Assembly: GCA_911728435.2 (NCBI GenBank)
Contig: OU452205.1
Location: forward strand, 18,172,260 to 18,236,259
Length of the DNA stretch: 64,000 bases
DNA from: Apoderus coryli
Lineage: Eukaryota > Arthropoda > Insecta > Coleoptera > Attelabidae
Reading direction: 5' to 3'
Part shown: positions 1-11,224 of the stretch, piece by piece
Layout: each line of letters opens with the position of its first letter
Position numbering within the stretch: the stretch's first letter is position 1
Translations under genes and position numbers: made by a program
Notes under the pieces: generated by a model
The model's input: the letters and a program-made list of their open reading frames with translations, nothing else
Told to the model about the DNA's origin: nothing
The model's database searches: none

Positions 1-585
1 GCCATAAAATAATGCATCATTTGATAATGTTTCAATACAGTCCATTTCCTGGGCGGTACGCGGGTTTGATGGCACTGCAGTCGAACTGAACTCGTCAGTC
101 CCCCACAAAGCGCTCGGCAAATTAAAATCACCAAAGACACACAATTCACAACACTGTCCATCGCAAATGGCCTCCAAGGACCCACTCACAGCCGCATATG
201 CCAACTCTGATGACCGCGGAGGGATGTACACAGCACCCAAAACAACGGCGTCGCTTCCGCTACCAATGCGCACGAACAGTTGCTCAACGTAAGCTGCACA
301 ATTCAAGGACATGCTCTTTATAGATTTACAAACTGCTATCAACACACCTCCACCACGCCTGCATTGACTAGTCTGTAAGGATCTGTCCTTTCTATAAACA
401 TCAAAATCGGTCAGTCCCAGCTCAACGTCAAGAATCTCGTCATTCAACCACGTTTCCGTGAGAACAAGAACATCAAACGTGCAGACAGAAACATTACATA
501 AAAATTGCGTGAGTTTCGTTCTCATACCACGAACATTTTGGTAGTATATGGATAAATCTCGGAACTTCGAAGCTAGTTTTTTCGT
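1..585 (-). mobile_element. LINE ORF2, endonuclease domain (partial, runs off window start)
   Basis: An uninterrupted minus-strand reading frame continues off the left edge. It begins close to the end of the ORF1 frame and shows a typical apurinic-like endonuclease (EEP fold) of a non-LTR retrotransposon: an N-terminal YYQNVRGMRTKL segment, LTETWLND, the GAVYIPP strand and the CVFGDFNLP motif carrying catalytic residues. The downstream reverse transcriptase would lie outside the window. Known for the family: this nuclease nicks the target DNA to prime reverse transcription. With the PHD-bearing ORF1 next to it, a CR1/L2-group LINE is likely (inference). No stop is seen in the visible part. 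Confidence 0.85.
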
Positions 586-1517
586 GGTAGTATTTTAGGA
601 ACTCCACCTAAGTACCTGAGAGTGATGTTCTTTTCACCATTTTCCAAACGAGCCTTAAATTCTTCCTTAATTTGTCTTTCGTATATTCGCTGCTTCGGAG
701 TAAGATCGAGGTTGATAAAGACGTTTTTATTTCGAAGTTTTGATCGGGACTTTATAATTTGATTCGCTACAGCAGGATTCTGGAGCGTAACCTTCAGTGC
801 CCTTAAGCCACGTTTGTTGGGCTTACCTATGCGAGATACATTATCTATTTTGATCTGTTGTTGAACCAGCTCTCCGAGCAACTTGGACACATCCTCGGCG
901 TCAGAGTCGCGCTCCTCCATATTGAAGACCATAATATTGTTTGATCTTCTGTTACGATCTTCGAGTTCGTTCATCATTTCAGTATCACTAGCGTTGTGCT
1001 CTTGATCTAAATTCTCAAGACAAGCCTTTTCATTTAATTTTAGAATCTTGTCTTCAATTATTTCTACTTTGTCGGCAAGGCTTGCGATTCTAATATTAGT
1101 TTCACTTTTAAAGTGGTTGAATTCAGTCAAAAGAGACTATATTTCATGTCTCTGATCCACAATCAATTGATAGATAATGGTTACTACATTTAGTACATCC
1201 TTAATATCCGTATTCTTTTTCGCTAGTATACTGTTTATTAGTGTATCGTTTGCAACGTGATTCTCTACTTCAGTTGTTCCTGACAAAGTTGAACAATTAG
1301 CACTGAGACTTTGTCTTCCAATAGACTTAGCCTGATTACACCCCTTGCATATCCAAGTATGATTCCTGTTTTTCTTTGCTTTAGAAAACAAATCATTGAA
1401 CTCCATATCTGTGAGTGAGGAGCATCCCTTGTGATACCATGACCGACAACTGCTGCACTCTATCGATCGTGCAGATGACCTAATTGAAGCATCACAAACG
1501 CCGCATACGGAAACCAT
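573..1517 (-). pseudogene. LINE ORF1 protein, PHD finger plus RRM-like domain, one in-frame stop
   Basis: Start chosen at the ATG at 1515-1517, directly before the zinc finger. The N-terminal part holds a PHD-type Cys/His cluster (CGVC, CSSCRSWYHKGC, WICKGC) over about 60 residues. It is followed by a linker, a heptad-like helical segment (residues EIIEDKILKLNEK) and an RRM-like nucleic acid binding region (NNIMVFNMEE, ITLRYLGGVPKI). A single TAG near 1134-1136 interrupts the frame between the PHD part and the coiled-coil/RRM part; the reading frame is the same on both sides. Family knowledge: such ORF1 proteins bind LINE RNA and act as chaperones. The stop means this copy is probably dead unless it is read through. 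Confidence 0.8.
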
Positions 1518-2249
1518 TGTTCTAGAACTCCAAGAGCCGCCCTCGTAAATACAAAAACCAGCAATGTCGACAAACAAATATAAACACAACAAAAAAAAAG
1601 ACGCTATAAGGAAATTGACAATGGCTAGCCGATATACCTATGTCTATTATTTACAGCAATTAAAATGTTCCTCGGATGTATATTTATTTTTGGTTATTAA
1701 AACGATTATTACAAATCGCGAACAAAACAGTAGCCAAAACAACACTATAATTGGTTCATTACAAAATTTATGAATTGTCAAAATTTCAATTAAAAACACT
1801 CAACATTTACAGGTATATACCCCACACGATACTCGACTCGGATTTAAAGATTTTTTTAATTTTCTGAACACCCCGTATAAGAAATGTTAAATTTGTCTAT
1901 CCTAATCTTACTTTAATAACCAACAACACTTTTTATCAAGTAACTTGTTTCGATAAAATGATAAAATGAAAAATAAGATAAGTTTTTCTGCTTGAACACT
2001 TTTCCTGTGGACATACTGTAGATATATCTAAAATTCATTAATTTATTTGAGGAGCCTGTAATTTATTCACTCATAATGTTGAACAATATGTCGTATAATG
2101 TCATAGACTTACACTGCTTGGACTGAGCACCTGCTCATTTATCAAGACTGGTGAGGAATTATTTAAATTACAAATTTAGAAATAAACAAATAGGTAGGGG
2201 CTGACCCATATTTGGCCACCTAGGTCTCCAGCGTTGATTCTATTTTTTT

Positions 2250-2558
2250 TTGTTGGGATATATTAAAAATATTGTATATGATACCCGAACTACGCAAGAA
2301 AATATTAAAATCAGAATTTCAAATGCGTTTGACTTTAAAACACCAGCAATTTTGAAGAAAATTCAAAAATCGTTTGAAGATAAAATTTCGTTTGTATTGA
2401 ACAAGGTGGCAAACATATGGAGCAACTCCATTAATAAATTTTTAATTTATATTAGTAGTTTATTTTTTATATGCATTAGAAAATTTTGTTCTTTGTTTAT
2501 TGTTCTAATAATAATACTGATATTATTATTGATTATCTCTGCAATTGCTTTAATCTAA
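2250..2558 (+). other. Open frame with hydrophobic C-terminus, possible terminal exon
   Basis: About 100 codons are open and end at a TAA at 2556-2558. There is no ATG at the start, so if coding it would be an exon. The N-terminal half is basic and helical (KTPAILKKIQKSFEDK). The C-terminal third is two hydrophobic stretches separated by a basic spot (FICIRKFCS), ending with the last segment at the stop, like a tail-anchored membrane protein. I do not recognise the family and see no strong splice acceptor, so it may be chance in AT-rich DNA. Confidence 0.2.
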
Positions 2559-2959
2559 ACCAGTTCTATTTGAGAAAATTTTGGAGTGTTTAAATTAGGT
2601 AATTATTCTGTTTCATTCAGGACAGGCTGTAGAATACGAAATAACATTACCTGCACCTTTTGAACTCTGAAATTGTCTACGTACGTTACTGGCATATTAT
2701 CATTAATAATTTACTGATAGTTTATGATATTTTATTTCTTGTGCACTTCATTTTTGAAAAATAATTATTTCCTCCAAAACTATTCAACATAAGTATAGGG
2801 AATATTAACATAAAGTTTGTTTATTTTTTAAGTGCTATCGAAATATTATATAGGGTGTCGTATAAAAAAACAACAATCCAAATACGTGTGTAAACTGATT
2901 ATATTTTAAATTTTATAATAATTTAGTTATAACAAAAATGGACAGAGGAGTTACTTTTT

Positions 2960-4354
2960 TTTTTTAAATTTCGTGACCAATATGTTCTTTCAAAAGTCAT
3001 ATTTTGACATAAACAATTTTTTTAAAACATTAATCAGTGGCATGATATAGGGGTTAGTGACACATTTTATCCCCCTATTTGTTACGCCACTGGAATAAAT
3101 ATATTTTCTTATTTTTTAAATTCCCTGTTAATTTTTGCTTGAAAAAGTAATAACTTTTTATGGGTCTAAAGTGAACAGTTTTGCAGGAATTTGCCTCTAA
3201 ACAAAAATCTGCAAGTAAAGGTTCCTACTTTCAACTGTGTGTACCTTATTAATACGCACCCTTTACTTGCAGATATTTGTTTAGAGGCACATTCCTGGAA
3301 AACTGTTCAGTTTAATTTTTTAAAAACATTGTTTATGTCAATATATCACTTTGTTAAAGAACGTATTGGTCAGGAAATTAAAACAAAATATTTAAAGGCG
3401 TTTTTCAATTATGGCAAATATGCGAAATTTATGTAATGTTACACAGTATCTTAGGCACTTGCAAACTTTAGTTTAGAGGCAAATTCCTGTAAAACCGTTA
3501 ACTTTAAAACAATAAAAAGTTAGTTCTTTTTTAAGCAAAAACGAACAGGGAATTAAAAAAAATATATTTATTCCAGGGACGTAAAAATTAGGGGGATAAA
3601 AAGTGTCACTAACCCCTATATAGTGATGCACGGTCCGAATATTACCATCAGAATTTCCAGTTATATTACGTAATATTACCTCTACCATCCGGTAACGTTA
3701 CATTGTTACTGTAATATTTCCGAAAAATTTCGTTAATTTTCGGGGTAATATTCCCGGTAATATTCGCTTCAATATTACGTTAAAGTTGGTACCTAACGAT
3801 CTTACTGCTTGTTTTAACATGCTGCAACACGTCTAGTGATAGCTGTTGCTTAGTTCTTACGCCATCGCTATAATATGTGAAGCTCGTTTACATACGAACT
3901 AATCGGAAATTCTTACATAATAACCGTGCCGAAATGAAAAATGTTTCATTAATGACCCCATCAACAGTTACAAATACTTTTAATGAAACTGAATCTGATT
4001 TATCCGAGGATTTGTCTGCGGATGAGGGTTTAGCAAATAATGACTAAATATTTATTTTTACCGACTGAAAACTATTTTTATCATATGTACCTATTTTTTG
4101 GCATATCTAAGAATTGTGTGAACTATATAGTTTCAGATTTCAGTTTATTTTGTGTTTTATTGACCTTTTAGAGCCATATATATAGGTAATTGAGGCAATT
4201 ATTGTTTAATTTGTTAAAGCTTCTTTGCATATTGTAAAACCAGCTTTTTCTAAGTTGTTCAGCAATATTACCTAAAATTACGTAATATTTCCAATGTTCT
4301 TTCCAAAAAATAAATTACCGGTAATTTTGCATCACTACCCCTATAGCATGCCAC
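2960..4354. mobile_element. Foldback (long inverted repeat) element
   Basis: Several inverted pairs nest here. The GTGGCATGATATAGGGG words at about 3037 recur inverted at the right edge near 4337-4354. The segment 3040-3190 matches 3470-3612 in inverse orientation (words GTGTCACTAACCCC, GTTTAGAGGCAAATTCCTG). The segment 2965-3030 recurs inverted at 3312-3380, and 3190-3230 inverted at 3260-3300. This is a foldback/MITE cluster interrupted on its right side by a hAT element. No coding capacity was seen. Confidence 0.6.
3615..4338. mobile_element. hAT-type non-autonomous element with 8-bp target duplication
   Basis: The element starts TAGTGATGCA and ends TGCATCACTA, a perfect 10-bp inverted repeat fitting the hAT terminal consensus. 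It is flanked on both sides by the same 8 bases, CCCCTATA, the TSD size of hAT elements. The insertion split the right arm of the foldback element. Inside is a short acidic frame (TFNETESDLSEDLSADEG) near 3975-4045 that ends at TAA; no transposase is present. Positions are accurate to a few bases. Confidence 0.7.
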
Positions 4355-4559
4355 TTCAATTTGATAAAAATGGTGAGTTTTTGCAAATTTAAAAATTTTG
4401 AAAAATAATTTCGTGGCATAGCGGACAAAATGACTGGTTTTACCTATACCAGGGATTTTGTTTAATTTAGCAGGGCATCAGTCTAATTCAGTAGAACCAG
4501 ATCGAGGCATGGGTCGACATGGGTTTTGTGTGTGCGGTTGGTTTTTTGAGTGGAAAATT

Positions 4560-4730
4560 GTTAGTATTCATATACACCTTTTCAAACAGTTTCTTGTTCG
4601 AACATGTGCTTGTATCTAACTGCTTTCTGGAGAACCTGGAGGGTAAAAGGCAATAGGAGCCATTAACCAGGGTTCAAGCAGAGGATAGCCTGAGTCACCC
4701 AAAAGCCAGACATTCCTGTAACCTACTAAA
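4560..4730 (-). pseudogene. PIF/Harbinger transposase remnant
   Basis: The minus strand reads NVWLLGDSGYPLLEPWLMAP and, further on, HVRTRNCLKRC, separated by a stop. These match the conserved GDSGYPL..WLMTP and H.RTR..VER.. blocks of HARBI1-like DDE transposases. The D of GDSGYP is a catalytic residue of the family. Stops and the short length make this a dead fragment. Harbinger elements often carry a second, Myb-like gene; none could be identified nearby. Confidence 0.65.
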
Positions 4731-5171
4731 TATTACTAGGTAGTTTATTTATAAACAAAAAAGCTTCCACGTGATGTTTAACTGCCTCCAAATGCAAAAA
4801 ATATATACAAGGGATGGTACAGTAGTAGGAATATGTTGATTTTCCAAATGTGAAGAATTCCAGTAAAAACATACTGATACATATCTTTATCAAGCCTATA
4901 GAGTTCACGAAACCGTGCATACCCTATTGAAAAGGGTTAACTTGTTGCTCTAATTAAACGTCTCTATATTCATTTCGAATTTCTTCTAAACTCTCTGCCT
5001 CCTCAAAGGGTTGGATATTTGCTATAATAACTGGCAGCATGATTGACTTCCAAAGTAAAATCTACCAGAATGCTATATGTGAATAAACTAATAATAAGAA
5101 CAATAAAATCTCAGATCATTACGAGCAAATAAAATATATAAAAATGCCGAAACTGAAAAAGCACTCAAAAA

Positions 5172-5666
5172 ATGCAAAAGGTCGGACGGCAACACAGAGT
5201 ACCGTTTAAGGTGAGTGTCGCTTTCTATAATAGAATTCAATATCGTAATCTACAGGTAAATGCTGCTGGATTCTTGATTCAGTACTGCTTAAGGCCAAAC
5301 GCATGTTGGCTGTGGCATATAATGAATATCGATTTGTATTTTAATTGTCCACAGTGCAAAGAAATTTTGTTCAAGTTCAAGTATGTTGTCGAAAACAAAG
5401 TGCTAAGGCAGATCAATTTCCTGACTATTCGAAAATTAAATTACTTTGTAGTTAAAAAATCTTCAATATTAATGCCTGCCTTGAACGAATTTTTGCAACT
5501 ACTGATATGCTGTAACTCAATTACTTCTAAGTCCTCCGGCAACTTGGAAATTTTTACAATGGAAGGATTGCGGACCACAGCACAGCACATTGTTTTACAA
5601 CGTAAATATTCTTATTGTAACCACTTCAAGAAGTTGCCCATAGCCCATATTTTCAGTGCAGTGTAA
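5172..5666 (+). other. Open reading frame of unknown nature, 164 codons
   Basis: This is the longest unassigned open frame near the Harbinger remnant. Composition is Ile/Leu/Cys rich without recognisable motif or clear start context. The opposite strand over the same stretch also lacks long stops, so the openness may be incidental or may reflect a decayed transposon gene. No function is proposed. Confidence 0.15.
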
Positions 5667-5762
5667 TGCAAATGCAAGCAGGGCCAAATAAAAAATTTCA
5701 CTTTTTATGAACTGTTAACATATTATCTTTTTTTTACTAAATTATATGGTTTTGATTTTCAG

Positions 5763-5963
5763 ACTTTAACAAGTTCGTCTGCTTTCGGTAAACGACTTCA
5801 ACCGCCTTCGAATGAGGCTCAGTTATCTGTACCTATTAAACCACACAAAGATTATCCCGGTCTCATATATCCACCGGTATTTGAGCCGGAAACGTATTCT
5901 TTAGCAAATCCACAAAATATTTTACGGAAACCACCGCTAACAGAAACAGATCCTGATCCTTAA
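5763..5963 (+). CDS. Candidate terminal coding exon of an unknown gene
   Basis: A good 3' splice site (TGATTTTCAG, 5753-5762) is followed by 66 open codons ending at TAA 5961-5963. The translation is proline-rich and polar (KPHKDYPGLIYPPVFEPE, then LRKPPLTETDPDP at the C-terminus), quite unlike random AT-rich translation, and the bases are less AT-rich than around it. An AATTAAA-like signal follows at about 6018. No upstream exon or protein family could be identified. It lies upstream of GGCX on the same strand and could be the end of a neighbouring host gene. Confidence 0.4.
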   Translation, partial: TLTSSSAFGKRLQPPSNEAQLSVPIKPHKDYPGLIYPPVFEPETYSLANPQNILRKPPLTETDPDP

Positions 5964-6417
5964 TTGTTATTAGTTTTAGTGCTTATAGACATTGAACTTT
6001 AACCAAAGCTGTGCAATTAAAAAATGATTTTGAAGAAACAAGTGATATGTGATTGCTTTTTTTGTTGGGAAGATAATAGAAAAGTCTGATTAAGATAGAA
6101 TTAAAATAGGGTGTACACATTTAGAAGATATTGTAATTCAAAAACCGACATAGGGTTATTATAGTAAGGATTATTATACTAGATATAATATTGTATAGCA
6201 GGATATAAAACATTTGCAGTTTGTTTTGCTTGTTAGAAATTGAAGAGTTTGTAGTAGACCCGCTGGTACAAGAGTTACTTCACGAAATATTGCAAATCTA
6301 GTTCTAGCTACCGCTGGGCAAGAACAACCGTATTAATACCATGGATCATAAGCCATACTTATGATATAACTGATATAATATTCCTTTAGTTAAAAATGAG
6401 TGTTTGATTAATATAAT

Positions 6418-9400
6418 CAAAGATTAATCTACACAATAGATAATCAGCGTATATGGGAAATAAAACAAAAATTGAAACTGTCTCGACACGAGCTACATCT
6501 ATTAGAAAAACATGCAACCATGGAAATTGTAGATGGCGTTATATGTATTGTGTTGAAATAAAATAATCATATGGGCAATGTTAGACAAGGACGAGTATAC
6601 TTTCCCCTACGAGGTGGGAGTTTGTTTTTATATTATAGGTATCATATATGTACTACTGTGCAGCAGTGTTTTTTGTCGGGTAATATAAAATTATATGGTA
6701 TACGTATACCTATCTACGCAAAGATTAATGTGTATGGACGAAAATAAAAGAAATTACTATAATAGTATAAATATACAGGGCTGGTTCATTAAATGTTTTA
6801 GACAATAATTTTAAATGACTAAAATAATATTATTTTAGTCATTTAATTTTAAATTTCGGATATAAGGATGCATCAAAACGTTATATTTAAATTAACGAAA
6901 TTTGGCGTTATAGATAGGACTTCCGGTTATTACCTGATTCAGTTTTAAGGATCAAACTCAAACAGCAGATTCAACTTGTCGTTAACATTATGAAAAAATA
7001 AATCTCAGAGGCGGGTAAATTAAAGGGGCATACAGGCGTGAAATGCTACCCTAACTTTTTTATGCACATTTTTTGCGTGTGTTTCAATTCGGAGATGTAA
7101 AATCTAACAAATTATATACGTAATAAATGTATCCTTCTGTGATATTGATAGAAAGTCATCGTTATCGCGTAATATCGATTTTAAGAAATGTTAATATTAA
7201 AAAGGCTGTGCTTTTTACAAGTTGCTGAAGTAAATAAAGTTTGAAATTTCCAGCATGACAATAATTATTTAAAAAAATACGGTTTCGAAATGCAGGATGT
7301 AAAAAATTAGAATTTTTAATCTGTTTTTAATGAAAATTTAAATCTATTGAGAAATATGGTTCAGGGTTTTTGTGAAATGTATTTTACTCACACACAATTA
7401 TCACAATTAGGTTCAAATTCTACAACGCCGATTTGAAAAAAAACTTACAGCTTCCCTAATATTGGTTTTTGTGCAATGATCATAAAACTTTAGAAAACTA
7501 ACGATTTATGTAGATTGTATTGTTAACACGTTTCGTAAAAAGCTTTAAAAACCCACCAACAGGGTGTTAAAAGTATCACGACAATAACTTTTTTCATGTT
7601 TTAACAAGTACAATCGTCTGCTTCAGATTGATCCTTAAAAACTGAATAACAGTTTCTCTATATAAAAAAAATAAAACTCGTAAATATCATCCCCAAACAT
7701 TTAATTTGAATACAATTACATAAGACCATATTTGAAAGTAAATAAAAAAAAAAACAGCATTACCTAGTTTGACAGATTTGCAAATTGCAAATCAAAGTAT
7801 CTATGTATACAGGGTGTTGCATAAGTACTTGTACAAACTTTAAAGGGTGATTCTTTGACTAATTTTAAGATACAAATTTCATATGTACATGGGTCCGCTA
7901 CGGCTTGGTTTTCGCGATACAGGTAGTTCAAAAAGAATATTATATTTAGGATTATATGCTTGTTCAATAGCATCGCAATTTGGTGCAATTCGGGATACAG
8001 GTGTATTGATGACACCAGAGCTGCCAAAAGACCTAATAAAAAATACGAAAAATAACAAAATACAAATATCATTCAAAAGACAACAATGCACATAATAGTC
8101 GGTACCAAGCCAAATAGGTAGTAGGTAAATATAGATTTATTTTGTTTCGGGCTTGGGCTTGGCACCGACTTATTGTAATCAAAACTACCCACCAAACGGA
8201 TACATTTAATTTTACGCAGATGCTCAAAATGTCAACTTTCTTTCATTAATAGAGTGAGCTTACCTCTTACGCCCACGTATTAAGTACTAAGTTTCAGTTA
8301 TCAGTTATAATTTTTTATTTTCCAAGAAAGCGAAACGAGATATTTAAAACGGCATTGCGCCGCCCTCATGTATACCTCCGGGGGTGGCATCGAAAATCGC
8401 TACACGTCACAAACTTGTAAATGCTTAGAACTACCCCTATGTCAAATTTCTATTTTCTATCTTTTTTGTTTGATACCCAAAGCCCTATTCCTACCGAACT
8501 TATTATTTACCCGAAGAAACATTAAAAAGAAGTAAAATTTAAGTACCTAAACCGATAAAGTGGAACTTATACCTGAATTTATAACCCATTTTCTGCATCG
8601 ATCTTCTTCTTTAGGACATCGAAAGAAATGTACCTCTCGATTGTTTCTGTAACTGTTGTTACAATTTCGAAAAGCACATTGGTTACGACTTAATTTCGAA
8701 TTGTTTCTTTCCATTTTCACAAAACACTCAAAAATTATTTAGTCACTAACTAGGAAGTTTCTCAAATAAAAAAAAAAATCAGAACACAAAATAATATAAT
8801 TAGTCTAAAATTAGAAAAACACAAAATAAGTTAAAAAATATTCACAAAAAAATAACTACGCAGCCAAAGATTAAATTTAATTTAATATATTAATTCTCTT
8901 CAAAACAAAATCAGTAGGTATGAAAACAATGAAAATCATAATAACAGAGACAGACTTTTATAATAGGTATACCTAATATAATATAGGTAGCACTGATAAT
9001 TTTTTTATTATAGGTATTATAAGATCTACAACAATCTTGTTACATCTTTGCCACATTGTCTACGTGAAATATTTAAAATATATGTAATAAATTGAAAAAG
9101 TACCTAGTCCATTCTTAAGTGGAGTTATAATTTTGACAAAGAATAATGTACATTAATACCTACTTGATTTCGGTATTGGTATAAAAGTCTAATATCCACG
9201 AAATAAATTTAATATACCTAATAATCATTAATCCATGCCATACAACATGTTTCAAGACTAGACCAGTCCCATAATCAGTGGCGAGCAATAATTAAATCAA
9301 AAGCTTTTAGCTTTTAGATATTTAGATTTTTTATATACATCAACAAATTATTACAATGGAGTCAAAAGTATGTTTCTATCTAAAAGCTTTTCATTTAACG

Positions 9401-9877
9401 ATTGTTCGCCACTGATCATGGGACTGGTCTAGTCTTGAAACATGTATGACATGGATTAAATATTATTATATTAAATTTAATTCATAGAGATTAGGCTTTT
9501 ATTTCAATACTGTATTTGTAATAAATCACCCTGTGTGTTTCTTTTACCGACGAATCGGCAACAGCACGACATACACCACATTCGCTTGTTTTTTTTCTAC
9601 CCTCCCTGCGTATCCCCTCCAGATTAATACAGAATTTCATCAATTTCTCTCTCTGACAATACAGCATTGCCGGTGCATTTCTGTTGCAAATGATGTAAAT
9701 AATTGTTATACGTTGCGTTTTGTTTCTAATATTAATAAACTACAAAACGGTTTCTGGCTGTGACAATACTGCTCTATGCTGTACACGCTAGTATACGCCA
9801 CGTAGTGGCAGGCATACTTAGAGATGTTCTGATTTTAATGCATTGGGCTGACTATCTATTGTGTAGATTAATCTTTG
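6418..9877. mobile_element. 3.46-kb TIR element with 7-bp target duplication, copy 1
   Basis: The ends are inverted copies of a 31-bp repeat beginning CAAAGATTAATCTACAC and ending GTCAGC (one mismatch here). The 7-bp ATATAAT flanks it on both sides (6411-6417, 9878-9884). A second copy at 22119-25644 is nearly identical along its whole length, which fixes the boundaries. There is no transposase and no convincing ORF; short frames near 7764-8095 are not preserved between copies. Inside are a module with a TACAGGGTG end (about 7809) and a palindrome at 9177-9512. The terminal CAAAG fits the YARNG pattern of hAT/P-like superfamilies, but the 7-bp TSD leaves the class open. Confidence 0.85.
9177..9512. 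repeat. Internal palindrome carrying two inverted hairpin modules
   Basis: Left half (9177-9320) and right half (9330-9512) are inverted copies: AAAGTCTAATATCCACGAAA pairs with the GATTAGGCTTTTATTTC side, and CATGTTTCAAGACTAGACC pairs with GGTCTAGTCTTGAAACATG. The same palindrome is in copy 2 of the TIR element at about 24940-25275. It looks like two tail-to-tail insertions of one small module. Confidence 0.7.
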
Positions 9878-9884
9878 ATATAAT

Positions 9885-11220
9885 ATATTATCTTAGGGTT
9901 CACAAACATATACGATGATTGAGTAAGTTATTTTGAGTATTGGCTTTTTGAGTCTAAATGGAAAATTTAATTATTGTAATCTACAGATGTTATTGTTGCG
10001 AGACTGCTATACAGTATTTGATTAAGTAATAATTAAAAATATCTTATATACCTAAGCAAGTTGATGAGGAAAACACCAAGTAAATAAATATTGTGATAAA
10101 GAAGTTATAATAATTAATTTTGCCATTGTATATTTGCCTCAATATTTTTAGTAATAATAAAATTTTGTCAAAAGTACTAAATATATTTTGCTCATTATAT
10201 GATATTGTTGTATTAAATTATTTTATTTAAAAATGTTTTTCACCGATATTGTAAGACCAAGGTCTATGAAATATAAATTAATTGAATATAATAGAGTATT
10301 TATATAGAGATATATATTTAACTCGCCATAAATAGGCGTGAAATCACTGTATTTGTAATCATATAGGCTGATTGATTCAAAATGTAGCTCTATAAGTACT
10401 TTAGGATAAATCATTACATAAATTGACCAAATCCAATTTGTACAATTTTCCCACGACTATAACCAATGATGGTTGATCTAGTATGTGCTGTTGCTATGAG
10501 CTCTACGTGAACTGGACTGGTCCAATCATCAATGATGAATGATGGAGTGACGAAAGAGCCGTCTCGTGTATGTTTAGCGTTTGACTAGGAATCCCTAGAG
10601 TGTTGTATCTATAAAAACCCAGAAATAATATTTGATCAGGGAAATTTTGGCTGATTTATGGCTGACTCCACTGCATTACCGGAAAAGTAAGAAAAAAGTT
10701 AATTATTTTAGAAATTCAATAAAAATTAGGTATAATTCTGATTGGTATTTAACAAATAATTTTGAAATGGCCTAAAAAAACCTACAAGGACTAGTCGTAA
10801 ATGAAATTGTTTATAGAATATCATATACCTATCTGGTTTTCACAAAATTCATCAATTTGTGAAAATTTCGAGCCTTGGTAAAAAATTAATATTTCGGTGA
10901 TAAATAGCTTTTACAATAACTTATTGATTCAAGCAATATTTTTTTAATTTGTTCACAATTAGTAACAAAAATTTATCGCCACTTTATTTGGTGTAACTTG
11001 ATTTTCATAAATGGAACACTAACCTGTTTTGGACCAAAAAAAATCAAAATAAATTATTTATTCAAAAACAGGTGAGGATAGGTAGAGGGAAGTCGTACAA
11101 ATATGACAATATTATAGACTGATAGATTGGTTTGACCCGAGTAATCACTTAAATTTTCAACTTTTCTCAAAACTTCTAGGGTAGGTACCATAGACCAACA
11201 ATCATCCTGTATAAATAAAT
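9885..11220. other. AT-rich stretch without recognisable genes
   Basis: Only short open frames and A/T runs are present. No repeat boundaries, tRNA-like boxes or splice-supported exons were seen. Confidence 0.5.
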
Positions 11221-11224
11221 ACAT

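Noticed and set aside
7764..8095. Open frames on both strands of about 70-100 codons inside TIR element copy 1, with a relative at 23519-23827
   Set aside because: The plus-strand frame is broken in copy 2, no motif is visible, and the region contains TACAGGGTG-type element ends; it is non-coding repeat sequence.
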